Position numbers and translations under genes: made by a program
From: Burkholderiales bacterium
Lineage (GTDB): Bacteria; Pseudomonadota; Gammaproteobacteria; Burkholderiales; Burkholderiaceae_C
Direction: 5' to 3'
NCBI GenBank assembly: GCA_016191525.1
Contig: JACPOK010000014.1
Location: 434,001-498,000, forward strand
Length of the DNA stretch: 64,000 nucleotides
Notes under the pieces: model-generated
What the model saw: only the letters and a program-made list of their open reading frames with translations
What the model was told of the DNA's origin: nothing
The model's database searches: none
Shown here: piece after piece, positions 32,485 through 40,323 of the stretch
Layout: each line of letters starts with the position of its first letter
Position numbering within the stretch: position 1 is the stretch's first letter

Positions 32485-32937
32485 GGCAGTTTCAATGCGA
32501 GCACCACGAACAATTTCCCCGCTGCTCAACACGTCAGCACGCAGGCCAGCGCGATGAACCCAGTGCTTTATGACTGCGGGGGAGGCAAGAGCCTCGCTAC
32601 TCAGGCTGTTGCCAAGGAGGACGCATGGTTCGCAAAGCTCGACGCCGCGCGCTCGCACAGGGCCGATTTGGAACTCCACGCCGACAAGATCGTTCAGTCT
32701 CACGCCTCTAGTAATAAGGTTGCGGCGAGTGAGCGATAGATCCGGGATTTGCGAGTGCCCTGCGCAGAACAGTTCAATTTCTTCAGCCTCTACCAGAGTG
32801 ATGTTTTGACCCGGGTGAATGTTCTTTCCGAAGTTCCGATCACCTGTAACTCCCATCCCGCTTTGGACCGTGACATGCTCACACTCTACTTGCGCCGCGT
32901 GGCGCTCAGGACTGATAAAGATTCGCTCAACGTGCAC
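32479..32937 (-). CDS. Cassette gene: MOSC-domain protein
   Basis: A 152-residue protein that matches the MOSC fold (molybdenum cofactor sulfurase C-terminal domain). Features are HVERIFISPERHAAQ, GDRNFGKN, TRRNLITRGVRLNDLVG, and the conserved cysteine region ELCEPC. Stand-alone MOSC proteins such as YiiM bind molybdenum cofactor and reduce N-hydroxylated compounds, so a detoxifying role is plausible but inferred. GTG 32937 is preferred because GGCAGGGG lies just upstream; the frame is open back through the attC. Confidence 0.82.
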   Translation of the reverse strand: MHVERIFISPERHAAQVECEHVTVQSGMGVTGDRNFGKNIHPGQNITLVEAEEIELFCAGHSQIPDLSLTRRNLITRGVRLNDLVGVEFQIGPVRARGVELCEPCVLLGNSLSSEALASPAVIKHWVHRAGLRADVLSSGEIVRGARIETAA

Positions 32938-32951
32938 CGCTTGCCCCTGCC

Positions 32952-33008
32952 GTATAACGTTGGAATTCACCGGCGCCGAAGGCGCCGGTGTGGAATGACC
33001 AGTTATGT
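32952..33008 (-). repeat. Short attC site, 57 bp
   Basis: R'' ACATAAC (33008-33002) and R' GTTATAC (32958-32952) flank a perfect hairpin (CACCGGCGCC, loop, GGCGCCGGTG at 32969-32991). The length is like that of the 60-bp attC of aadA cassettes and unlike the 87-bp majority here. Confidence 0.85.
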
Positions 33009-33022
33009 TTCCGCACGTCGTG

Positions 33023-33514
33023 TTACGGCCGAAGCCGCAAGCTGTCAGCACCTAGCCTGCCCGGACAAGTTTCCGTAATTGTCTTCTTCACCCATCCGAA
33101 CTGAGGCGAGAGAAGTGGATACCCGAAGCCTTTGCGAGATAGCACTACTCTGGTTCCGACGAGACCCCCGTACTCAGCAGGTTCACTTAGGATCATCGTG
33201 CGCGGTTGGCCCAGCTTCATGGAAATGATCTCGCCAACGCGAATACCCGCTCCGAACACTACCTCCTCTACGACTCCTTGATAGAGAGCTAGGCGACAAA
33301 GCGTCCCCTTTCCCGTCGTTGGCTCATTCCCAATACTTATAGGCGCCGCGGCTTCGACGCATTCAGCCCTATTGAGCTTCACAACGAAGACCGCTTCAGC
33401 TTGGCAGAGGACAACTTCTTCCATCACCGGGGACGTAGCCCGCGCGACCGTTGGAGTTAGCGCTAGCGCCAGCGCGAAAGCAACATAACGTTGGAGGCAA
33501 CCGGACCGCAACAT
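33023..33514 (-). CDS. Cassette gene: exported protein, unknown; start probably inside upstream attC
   Basis: The mature-looking part has a signal peptide (VAFALALALTPTVARA) followed by about 130 residues with four cysteines and no recognised family. No start codon lies between the attC core and the hydrophobic stretch. The nearest suitable ATG (33514, MLRSGCLQRYVAFA...) lies inside the upstream attC site, giving 163 residues. The protein's N-terminus would then be set by whichever attC precedes it. Probably periplasmic. Confidence 0.6.
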   Translation of the reverse strand: MLRSGCLQRYVAFALALALTPTVARATSPVMEEVVLCQAEAVFVVKLNRAECVEAAAPISIGNEPTTGKGTLCRLALYQGVVEEVVFGAGIRVGEIISMKLGQPRTMILSEPAEYGGLVGTRVVLSRKGFGYPLLSPQFGWVKKTITETCPGRLGADSLRLRP

Positions 33515-33569
33515 GCGTGGCCAAGCCGCCACGTGCTGGTGCGGATCCGTGTTGGTCGACATGTTATGC
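33483..33569 (-). repeat. attC site, 87 bp
   Basis: R'' GCATAAC (33569-33563) and R' GTTATGT (33489-33483). Inner boxes CAACACGGATCC and GGTCCGGTTG. It also carries the probable start codon of the next cassette gene. Confidence 0.88.
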
Positions 33570-33596
33570 GTGTCCATCAGTACCCATCGCTGACTC

Positions 33597-34067
33597 TCAG
33601 AACGAACAACCTGGAACCAACGCCCGCAGTGCAGCCGCAAGCGCATCAAATGCGGGTGTTTGTAAAGGACCTTCGGGTTCGCCAGAGGCATTTGGGTAGC
33701 TATTGATTCCGAATACAGTAACCGAGCGGTCGTCATACCTTACTTCAAAGGCCCATCCGGTCCCGTCGCGCACGTCAGAATTACGGTTCGACTTCCAACC
33801 CCATACGTTCTCTCGATTGAGCGAGTCGCGAAAGACGGCCCATTGCTCGTTGGTGGGTGTTCCGGATTGAAGCGCCACCACTTTGCCGTCAAAGGAATTG
33901 CTCGTCTGGCAAGTGACCGTTGCGTCTTTGAGACCTACCCTATAGGTACTCCCAAAGGTGCCACCTAGAAAAGCCGATAGCTTGCTGGGTGCGGGCGAGG
34001 CGTCACTGGCCGACGCGGCACCCACCCAAAGCAAGATCGTAAGCAGCACAGGAAGATTAGATCCCAT
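33597..34067 (-). CDS. Cassette gene: exported protein, unknown
   Basis: A 156-residue protein with signal peptide MGSNLPVLLTILLWVGAASA. The mature part is small and beta-rich (SDVRDGTGWAFEVRYDDRSVTVFGINSYP) with two cysteines. I do not recognise a family. It starts 14 bases after the attC core and ends 27 bases before the next attC. Confidence 0.7.
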   Translation of the reverse strand: MGSNLPVLLTILLWVGAASASDASPAPSKLSAFLGGTFGSTYRVGLKDATVTCQTSNSFDGKVVALQSGTPTNEQWAVFRDSLNRENVWGWKSNRNSDVRDGTGWAFEVRYDDRSVTVFGINSYPNASGEPEGPLQTPAFDALAAALRALVPGCSF

Positions 34068-34081
34068 AAACGGTTCGGCAC

Positions 34082-34168
34082 GTATAACGTAAAAATGACC
34101 GGACCACCAACACTTGCGGCGAAGCCGCCTTCTGCTGTTGTGGGTCCGTGTCGATTGACATGTTAAGC
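34082..34168 (-). repeat. attC site, 87 bp
   Basis: R'' GCTTAAC (34168-34162) is a perfect core and R' is GTTATAC (34088-34082). Inner boxes are CGACACGGACC and GGTCCGGTCA. The centre contains GGCGGCTTCGCCGC. Confidence 0.88.
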
Positions 34169-34192
34169 GGCCCGCGCCGCAGGTGAACGGTA

Positions 34193-34507
34193 CTATTCAT
34201 TGGGCGCCGCAAATTCATAGTTGCACCATAGGCACTGCCCGAGGCCACCAGGTGTTTCCTTCTGGCATTTCGGACACGCCAACATCGGTCCGGCTTTCTC
34301 GTAGACCACTTCCTTTCGGGGCGAATCCTTTACCAGGAGGAGCAATGCTGCGGCCAAGAACGGCAATCCGAGAAGGAATGGCAGGCCGAGAACGAAGTCT
34401 AGATAACACCCACTACTTGATAAGGCGCACATAGCGATGGTGCAGCCAGATGGGACAAGAAGCAAAAGTGCCACGATCCCACTGAGCACGCCGAAGACCT
34501 TCTTCAC
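34193..34507 (-). CDS. First cassette gene: membrane protein with C-terminal zinc ribbon
   Basis: A 104-residue protein with two hydrophobic segments (about residues 4-27 and 36-58) followed by a zinc ribbon (LACPKCQKE ... QCLWCNYEF). It starts at GTG nine bases after the GTTAAGC core. The architecture mirrors the zinc-ribbon cassette protein at 32.1-32.4 kb. Function unknown. Confidence 0.7.
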   Translation of the reverse strand: MKKVFGVLSGIVALLLLVPSGCTIAMCALSSSGCYLDFVLGLPFLLGLPFLAAALLLLVKDSPRKEVVYEKAGPMLACPKCQKETPGGLGQCLWCNYEFAAPNE

Positions 34508-34516
34508 GGAGATGCC

Positions 34517-34572
34517 GCTTAACGTAATGTCTGCCGCAAAACCTGCGGATTAAAACTGCCCTTGCGGATTAA
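34517..34572 (-). other. Array boundary core site with adjacent direct repeats (attI-like)
   Basis: A single GTTAAGC core (34523-34517) precedes the first cassette with no attC partner. Two direct repeats TGCGGATTAA (34544-34553 and 34563-34572, 19 bp apart) lie next to it, in the place where integrase-binding repeats occur in attI sites. The 34519-34759 gap holds no integrase gene and no other feature that I can support. Confidence 0.45.
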
Positions 34573-34759
34573 TCTTGCCGCGCTGTGCTCTTGCAACCCG
34601 CATGCAACCTCGCTTTGCTTCGTTTTCTTCACTTTTTATGCAGGTATAAATTTCCCCGCCAAACCCGGCACGCTGCCTGCAATTCAGCGGTGCCCGCAAC
34701 TATAGCCGGGTAATGCAAAGGTGCACACCCCGCTCCTCCTGCGGGTTTAAGCTGCACCC

Positions 34760-35131
34760 ATGACCTGCCCTCTCCCCAGCAGCGAAACCGGTACCGCCGA
34801 GGGCGAGAGCATGGAGGCATTGCGCGCCCGCCTGCCCGGGCTGGTGCTGCAGGCCGCCGCGGCAACGCAAGCTTATGACCGCATGGCCTGGGCCAGGTAC
34901 ATGGTGATCTTCATCCCGATCCCGTTCGTGGTGGTGATGTTCCGGCTCTACATGCAGGCCTGGCACTACTACCTGGCCGGTGGCTTGTTCCTGGCCATCG
35001 CCATCGGCGTGTACGCCATCGACCTGGCTGCGGCCAACCGCCGCGATGAGGCCGCGCGTGCAGTTGACCGCGCGCAAGAGGCCCTGGAACGCGCGCGGCT
35101 GTCGCAGGCAGCGACGGGCGAAATCAGCTAA
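34760..35131 (+). CDS. Small two-helix membrane protein, unknown
   Basis: A 123-residue protein with two hydrophobic segments (about residues 48-66 and 73-92) and a C-terminal Ala/Arg/Glu-rich helix (DRAQEALERARLSQAA). A second start at MEALRARLPG (17 codons on) is possible. No family recognised. It lies where an integron integrase would be expected, but its sequence is not a recombinase. The MetX-like hydrolase gene begins 28 bp downstream after AAGGAGAC. Confidence 0.7.
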   Translation: MTCPLPSSETGTAEGESMEALRARLPGLVLQAAAATQAYDRMAWARYMVIFIPIPFVVVMFRLYMQAWHYYLAGGLFLAIAIGVYAIDLAAANRRDEAARAVDRAQEALERARLSQAATGEIS

Positions 35132-35158
35132 ATTGCCTTCACAACGAAGGAGACAAGC

Positions 35159-36220
35159 ATGAATGCATTGCTGCGCGCCGCACTGGCGTGCCTGTCACTG
35201 GCCGCGTCCCTGGCGCATGCCGCCGACTATCCGGCACCCAAGGAGGGCAGCTGGGTCGCCAAAGACTTCCGCTTCCACAACGGCTTCGTCATGCCCGAAG
35301 TGCGGCTGGCCTACACCACGGTGGGCGCGCCCACCGGCGAGCCGGTGCTGGTGCTGCACGGCACGGCGGGCTCGGCGGCATCGATGCTCAACCCCGCGTT
35401 CGCCGGCGAGCTGTTCGGCGCGGGCCAGCCGCTGGATGCCAGCCGCTACTACATCATCATTCCCGACGCGCTGGGCGCGGGCAAGTCTTCCCGCCCTTCG
35501 GACGGCATGCGCGCCGCCTTTCCGCTGTACAACTACGACGACATGGTCGATGCGCAGTACCGGCTGGTGACGGAACACCTGGGCATCAAGCACCTGCGCG
35601 CCATCATCGGCAATTCCATGGGCGGCATGCAGACCTGGATCTGGGGCGCCAAATACCCCAACGCCATGGACGCGCTGGTGCCCATGGCCTCGCAGCCCAC
35701 CGAGATGTCCAGCCGCAACTGGATGCTGCGCCGCCTGATCACCGATTCCATCCGCAACGACCCCGAGTGGAACGGCGGCAACTACGCGAAGCAGCCGCGC
35801 AGCGCGCAATTCGCCTCCGTGTTCTTCGGCGTGGCCACCAATGGCGGCGACCTGGCCTATTACAAGGCCGCGCCCACCCGGGCGCAGGCCGATGCGCTGC
35901 TCGATGCGCGGCTGAAGGCGCCCTTCACCGCCGACGCTAACGACGTGCTCTACCAGTGGGATTCATCGCGCGACTACAACGCGTCGGCCGGGCTGGAGCG
36001 CATCCAGGCCGCGCTGCTGGCCATCAATGCCGCCGACGACGAGCGCAACCCGCCCGCCACGGGCATCATGGACCGCGAGATGAAGCGCGTGAAAAACGGC
36101 CGCTACTTCCTTATCCCCGCCAGCGAGCAGACCGCCGGCCACGGCACCACCGGCCAGGCCAGGTTCTGGAAGCAGCAGTTGGCCGACTTGCTGCAGTCGG
36201 CCCCGCGCAGGGGCAACTAG
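35159..36220 (+). CDS. Exported alpha/beta hydrolase of the MetX-like group
   Basis: A 353-residue protein with a signal peptide (MNALLRAALACLSLAASLAHA). It resembles homoserine O-acetyltransferase-like hydrolases: LHGTAGSAASM, PDALGAGKSSRPSDG, nucleophile elbow IGNSMGGMQTW and a late AGHGTTGQA His. MetX enzymes are cytoplasmic acyltransferases; this exported relative is more likely a hydrolase of unknown substrate. The start follows AAGGAGACAAGC. Confidence 0.85.
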   Translation: MNALLRAALACLSLAASLAHAADYPAPKEGSWVAKDFRFHNGFVMPEVRLAYTTVGAPTGEPVLVLHGTAGSAASMLNPAFAGELFGAGQPLDASRYYIIIPDALGAGKSSRPSDGMRAAFPLYNYDDMVDAQYRLVTEHLGIKHLRAIIGNSMGGMQTWIWGAKYPNAMDALVPMASQPTEMSSRNWMLRRLITDSIRNDPEWNGGNYAKQPRSAQFASVFFGVATNGGDLAYYKAAPTRAQADALLDARLKAPFTADANDVLYQWDSSRDYNASAGLERIQAALLAINAADDERNPPATGIMDREMKRVKNGRYFLIPASEQTAGHGTTGQARFWKQQLADLLQSAPRRGN

Positions 36221-36264
36221 CCGCGCACAGCGCTACCGTGCGGGCCTCTGCTACGCTCGCACGG

Positions 36265-37500
36265 ATGCCCGCCGCGCCCCCTGTCACCGCCCCCGCCCAC
36301 AGCACCGCGATGGCACCCGGCTTGGTGGTGCTGGTGCTCTCACTGCTGCTGGGCATTCAGCCCGTCACCACCGACCTGTACCTGCCGGCCCTGCCCGCGC
36401 TGACCGAGGGCTTCGGCGCGCCGCTGTCGCAGGCCCAGCTCACGCTCACCTCGCTGCTGCTGGCCTTCGGCATCTCGCAGCTGGTCTGGGGCCCACTGTC
36501 CGATCGCTTTGGCCGCAGGCCCATCCTGCTGCTGGGCCTGGGCGCCTATGCACTGGCTTCCATCGGCTGCGCGCTGGCGGCTTCCATGCCGCTCCTGATT
36601 GTTTGGCGCACCGTGCAGGGCGCGGCCATGGGTGCGGCCGTGATGGGCGCGCGCGCCATTGTGCGCGACCTGTACACGCCCGAGATGGGCGCGCGCATCA
36701 TGTCCAAGGGCCTCACGGGCCTGGGCGTCATCGCCTGCCTGTGCGCGCCGCTGGGTGGCGTGCTCACGGATGCCTTCGGCTGGCGCTATGCGCTGCTGGT
36801 GCTGGCGGTGTTCGGCTCATCGGCGCTGGCGCTGGTCGCCTTGCGGTTCGAGGAAACCGTGCCGCAGAAAAACCCCAACGCGCTGCAGCCCGCGGCGCTG
36901 GTGCGCACCTGGGGCAGCATCGTTCGGCACCCCACCTTCATCGCCTATTCCATCCTCTCCACCGCTTCGTACGCGGGGCTGTTCACCTTCCTGGCGTCAT
37001 CGCCGTTCGTGTTCACCAAGGTGCTGGGCTACACCCGCACGCAATACGGCCTGGCGATGTTCTCCATCTCCTTCGTCTACATCCTGGGCACCTTCCTGTG
37101 TCGGCGGCTGCTGCCGCGGCTGGGTGTGCGCCGCTCGGTGGCGCTGGCGGGCGCGATCACGCTGCTGGCGGGCACGCTGATGGGCGGCCTGGCGCTGGCG
37201 GGCGTGCAAAACGGCTGGGCCATCCTGCTGCCCTTCTGGCTGTTCATGCTGGCGCACGGCGTGCACCAGCCCTGCGGCCAGAGCGGCGCGGTGGGCCCGT
37301 TCCCGCAGGCGGCGGGCGCGGCCTCGGCGCTCAATGGCTTCTTGATGATGCTGGCGGCCTTTGCCGTCGGCGGCTGGATAGGCCGCAGCCTGGACGGCAC
37401 GGTGTTCACGCTCACCAACGGCATCTGGTTCTGGAGCGTGGTGATCTCGCTGGCCGCCTGGACCCTGGTGCAAAAACATGGCGAACCCCGGCGCACCTGA
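36265..37500 (+). CDS. MFS drug-resistance transporter, Bcr/CflA type
   Basis: A 411-residue 12-helix major facilitator. The Bcr/CflA signature is clear: [12 protein letters not shown] in helix 1, [14 protein letters not shown] in the loop 2-3 motif and a [10 protein letters not shown] stretch in helix 4-5. Such pumps export bicyclomycin, chloramphenicol, florfenicol or sulfathiazole-type compounds; specificity here is unknown. The 3' end overlaps miaA by 23 bp, so the genes are probably co-transcribed. Confidence 0.9.
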   Translation: MPAAPPVTAPAHSTAMAPGLVVLVLSLLLGIQPVTTDLYLPALPALTEGFGAPLSQAQLTLTSLLLAFGISQLVWGPLSDRFGRRPILLLGLGAYALASIGCALAASMPLLIVWRTVQGAAMGAAVMGARAIVRDLYTPEMGARIMSKGLTGLGVIACLCAPLGGVLTDAFGWRYALLVLAVFGSSALALVALRFEETVPQKNPNALQPAALVRTWGSIVRHPTFIAYSILSTASYAGLFTFLASSPFVFTKVLGYTRTQYGLAMFSISFVYILGTFLCRRLLPRLGVRRSVALAGAITLLAGTLMGGLALAGVQNGWAILLPFWLFMLAHGVHQPCGQSGAVGPFPQAAGAASALNGFLMMLAAFAVGGWIGRSLDGTVFTLTNGIWFWSVVISLAAWTLVQKHGEPRRT

Positions 37501-38458
37501 GGGCGTCGCGCCCCGCGTGATTGCCCTGGCCGGCCCCACGGCCTCCGGCAAGACCGCCGCCGCCATGGCCGTCGCGCGGCAGCAGCCCTGCGAAATCATC
37601 AGTGTCGATTCGGCGCTGGTCTACCGCGGCATGGACATAGGCACGGCCAAGCCCACCCTGGCGGAGCAAGCCGGCGTGCCGCACCACCTGATCGACATCC
37701 GCGATCCGCTGCAGGCCTACAGTGCCGCCGAATTCGCGGCCGATGCGCGCGGGCTCATCACCCAGATCAATGCGCGCGGCAAGCTGGCCTTGCTGGTGGG
37801 CGGCACCATGCTGTACTTCAAGGCGCTGTTCGAAGGCCTGAACGAGATGCCGCCCGCCGATGCGGGTGTGCGCGCCGAACTGGAAGCCGAAGCGGCCATC
37901 AATGGCTGGCCCGCGATGCATGCCGCGCTGGCCCGCGTGGACCCTGCCACCGCGGCCCGCCTGGGCCCCAACGATTCGCAGCGCATCCAGCGCGCGCTGG
38001 AGGTTTACCGGCTCACCGGCAAGCCCCTCTCGACCCTGCATGCTACTGAAAACATAGCTGCCCAGGCACAGCTGGTGCGCCCTGCAGCCGTTTTCTCCCT
38101 TGAACCGCAGGAACGAAGCTGGCTGCACAGCCGCATCGCCGAGCGCTTTGACGCGATGCTAGCCAGCGGCTTCCTGGAAGAAGTGAAGGCGCTGCGCGCG
38201 CGCGGCGACCTGCATGCCGACTTGCCCAGCACGCGCTGCGTGGGCTACCGCCAGGCGTGGGAACTGCTCGACCAGCAAGAGGCAAACGGCGGCGCGTTCG
38301 ACATGGCGCAGCTGCGCGACAAGGGCATCTTCGCCACCCGCCAGCTGGCCCGGCGCCAGCTCACCTGGCTGCGCGGCATGCAGCAGCGCGAAGTGATCGC
38401 CTGCGACGCGCCCGATGCCATCGCGCAATTGCTCGCCCGCGTGGAGCACATGGCATGA
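37478..38458 (+). CDS. miaA: tRNA dimethylallyltransferase
   Basis: A 326-residue enzyme that adds the dimethylallyl group to A37 of UNN-decoding tRNAs. Seen are the P-loop [34 protein letters not shown], the [13 protein letters not shown] segment and TRCVGYRQ. Part of the middle (residues about 188-208, [18 protein letters not shown]) is encoded by a reversed copy of the dispersed ~62-bp element. The gene is 9.4 kb downstream of mutL, its usual neighbour. The stop overlaps the ABC ATPase start (ATGA). Confidence 0.95.
   Translation: MANPGAPEGVAPRVIALAGPTASGKTAAAMAVARQQPCEIISVDSALVYRGMDIGTAKPTLAEQAGVPHHLIDIRDPLQAYSAAEFAADARGLITQINARGKLALLVGGTMLYFKALFEGLNEMPPADAGVRAELEAEAAINGWPAMHAALARVDPATAARLGPNDSQRIQRALEVYRLTGKPLSTLHATENIAAQAQLVRPAAVFSLEPQERSWLHSRIAERFDAMLASGFLEEVKALRARGDLHADLPSTRCVGYRQAWELLDQQEANGGAFDMAQLRDKGIFATRQLARRQLTWLRGMQQREVIACDAPDAIAQLLARVEHMA
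38040..38101 (-). repeat. Dispersed ~62-bp in-gene element, copy 3 (miaA, reverse orientation)
   Basis: On the minus strand: AAGGGAGAAAACGGCTGC, AGGGCGCACCAGC, then the core GCTAT-GTTTTCA-GTAGC (plus-strand 38042-38058). It is the only copy lying opposite to its host gene. It still keeps the miaA frame open. Confidence 0.8.
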
Positions 38459-39108
38459 GCATCTCCGTGCGCGGCCTCGCCAAGCGCTACGGCACGGTGC
38501 CGGTGTTCGAGCATGTGTCGCTGGATGTCTTGCCCGGCGAGTTCGTGGCCATCGTCGGCGAATCGGGCGTGGGCAAGTCCACCCTGCTGAACTGCCTGGC
38601 CGGCCTGGACGACTGGGACGAAGGCACCGTGTCGGTGGACAGCGCCGACCTGGCCACGCTGGGCGATGAGGCCCGCGCGCTGCTGCGCCGGCAACGCATC
38701 GGTTTTGTGTTCCAGGCTTTCCACGTGCTGCCGCACCTGGATGTGGCGCAGAACGTGGCCCTGCCGCTGATGCTGCTGAAGGCGCCCGACGATGCGCGGG
38801 TGCAGCGCATGCTCGATGCCGTGGGCCTGCAGGGCCTGGGCGCGCGCCTGCCGCAGGAACTCTCGGGCGGGCAGCTGCAGCGTGTGGCCATTGCCCGCGC
38901 GCTGGTGCACAAGCCCGCGTACCTGCTGGCCGACGAGCCCACCGGCAACCTGGACCCGGCCACCGCCATGAAGGTGATGGACGTGCTGCTGGCGCAAACG
39001 CGCGAGCACGGCGCCGCACTGGTGCTGGTGACGCATTCGCAGGCCGCCGCGGCGCGGGCCGACCGGGTGCTGCACCTCACCAGCCAGGGCATCGCGGACG
39101 GGGCCTGA
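38455..39108 (+). CDS. ABC transporter ATP-binding protein (LolD/MacB/AttE type)
   Basis: A 217-residue ATPase with Walker [11 protein letters not shown]-loop [11 protein letters not shown], signature LSGGQLQR, Walker [13 protein letters not shown] and H-loop VTHSQ. The group pairs with FtsX-type permeases. The only such permease in the window is at 44.6-47.2 kb, now separated by a 5-kb minus-strand block. It overlaps miaA by four bases and is followed one base later by a small anchored protein. Confidence 0.92.
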   Translation: MSISVRGLAKRYGTVPVFEHVSLDVLPGEFVAIVGESGVGKSTLLNCLAGLDDWDEGTVSVDSADLATLGDEARALLRRQRIGFVFQAFHVLPHLDVAQNVALPLMLLKAPDDARVQRMLDAVGLQGLGARLPQELSGGQLQRVAIARALVHKPAYLLADEPTGNLDPATAMKVMDVLLAQTREHGAALVLVTHSQAAAARADRVLHLTSQGIADGA

Positions 39109-39109
39109 A

Positions 39110-39541
39110 ATGTGGCGCGCGCTTTCCCTGGTGCTGGGCGTGCTGGTGCTGCTGGCGCTGGCCTGGAACCCCGACGCGCCGGAGGGCGACAGCCCGCAGC
39201 AGCGCCTGGTGGGCACCTGGCTGCGCGAATACGACGAGAACGGCGCACACGTGCGGCGCGTGCTGGTGCTCCAGGACCAGGGCCGCTTCGATGAAAGCTC
39301 GCGCGACGTGGTGCCCGGCCAGCCCGATGCGCTGCACCGCCACCAGGGCCGCTGGATCTTTGACGGCACCAACCTCAAGCGCCACTACACCCTGCTTGAC
39401 GGCAAGGCGCCCTCGGCCCCGGTGGTGCCGTTCGCCACCTTCGAGCTCAAGTTCAATTCCAACCACGAGTTCATCGGCCGGGACCACGTGCACCGGCGCG
39501 AGGTGCTTTACCGGCGCGTGCCGGACGGCACGCAGCCCTGA
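39110..39541 (+). CDS. Membrane-anchored small protein, unknown
   Basis: A 143-residue protein with an N-terminal hydrophobic anchor (about residues 3-19) and a beta-rich remainder (LVGTWLREYDENGAHVRRVLVLQDQGRF, GRWIFDGTNLKRHYTLLDG) that resembles lipocalin-like small exported domains. No family is claimed. It is part of the miaA-ABC unit and starts one base after the ATPase stop. Facing inward-outward position suggests a periplasmic domain. Confidence 0.7.
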   Translation: MWRALSLVLGVLVLLALAWNPDAPEGDSPQQRLVGTWLREYDENGAHVRRVLVLQDQGRFDESSRDVVPGQPDALHRHQGRWIFDGTNLKRHYTLLDGKAPSAPVVPFATFELKFNSNHEFIGRDHVHRREVLYRRVPDGTQP

Positions 39542-39558
39542 GCCCTTCAAAGCCCGGC

Positions 39559-40323
39559 TCAGGGTGCCAGCATGCCCCGCGCCTCAAAGGTGGCCTGCAC
39601 GCCCGGGCTTTGCAGCAGGGTGAGCAACTGTTGCGCCGCCGCAGGCTGCGCGGCGCGCGAGGAGATGCCGGCCACATACAGCGTGTAGTTCTGAATCTCG
39701 GCCGGCAGCGGCCCCACCACCTTCACGCCCGGCACCACCACCAGCTCGCTCATTTGCTGCACGGCCACGTCGGCCTCGCCGCTCACCACCCGCTCGGCGG
39801 TCAGGCCGCCGGGCACGAGAATGGCCTTGGCCTTGATGCGCTCGGCAATGCCCCACTGCTCGAACAGCTTGACCAGGTAGATGCCGCTGGAGCCGCCGGC
39901 GGCAGGGTCGATGTGGGCGATGGAGCGCGCATCCAGCAGCGCCTGCCTGAATTTCTCGGTGCTGCTGATGTCGGGCACCGGCGCGCCCTGCTTCACCGCG
40001 AAGCCGATGCCCACGCGCGAAACAGGCGTGGACGACGCGGCCGCGATCTGGCCCGTGCGGATCACTTCGGCTATGGTGCTTTGCGTCAGCACGGCCAGGT
40101 CAAACACCGCGCCTTCCTGGATGCGCCTGGCCAGCGCGCCGGCCGTGCCGTTTTCAAGGATCACACGGTGGCCGGTCTGCCGCTCGAAGTCGGGAATGGC
40201 GGCCTGCACCACGGGCTTGAGCGCGCCTGCCGTCAGCACGCGAATATCAGCGGCCATGGCGGCCGTGGCGCACAGCGCCGTGGCAAGCGTGGCAAGGGCC
40301 AGCGCCCGGGTGATGCGGCGCAT
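39559..40323 (-). CDS. ModA-like periplasmic substrate-binding protein
   Basis: A 254-residue protein with a signal peptide (MRRITRALALATLATALCATAAMA) and the ModA/extracellular binding protein fold: IRVLTAGALKPVVQAAIPDFE, DLAVLTQSTI, GSSGIYLVKLFEQWGI and NYTLYVAGISSRA. Classical ModA binds molybdate or tungstate for ModBC, but no modBC is here, and relatives of this orphan type may bind other ligands. The start overlaps the upstream Tudor-knot-like gene stop by one base. Confidence 0.85.
   Translation of the reverse strand: MRRITRALALATLATALCATAAMAADIRVLTAGALKPVVQAAIPDFERQTGHRVILENGTAGALARRIQEGAVFDLAVLTQSTIAEVIRTGQIAAASSTPVSRVGIGFAVKQGAPVPDISSTEKFRQALLDARSIAHIDPAAGGSSGIYLVKLFEQWGIAERIKAKAILVPGGLTAERVVSGEADVAVQQMSELVVVPGVKVVGPLPAEIQNYTLYVAGISSRAAQPAAAQQLLTLLQSPGVQATFEARGMLAP

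Larger units (their letters stand above)
31021..34523 (-). mobile_element. Integron-type gene cassette array without integrase (CALIN-like)
   Basis: Seven short genes, all on the minus strand, each followed by an attC-like site (six complete, one degraded). Complete sites are 57-87 bp and start with RYYYAAC-type and end with GTTRRRY-type core boxes. Four 87-bp sites share the inner boxes CAACACGGA and TCCGGTTG/TCCGGTCA. The extra base in the first inner box sets the orientation to the minus strand, in agreement with the genes. The array begins at a lone GTTAAGC core at 34523-34517. No IntI-type integrase gene lies in the window. Confidence 0.85.

Noticed and set aside
32464-32739. Plus-strand frames within the cassette region (also 30789-31001 and 34183-34434)
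   Set aside because: They run against the array direction, cross attC sites and lack ribosome-binding sites, while the minus-strand genes fit between attC sites.
34629-34865. Minus-strand 78-codon open frame in the place of an integrase
   Set aside because: Arg/Pro/Ala-rich, overlaps the real plus-strand gene and has no recombinase motifs.
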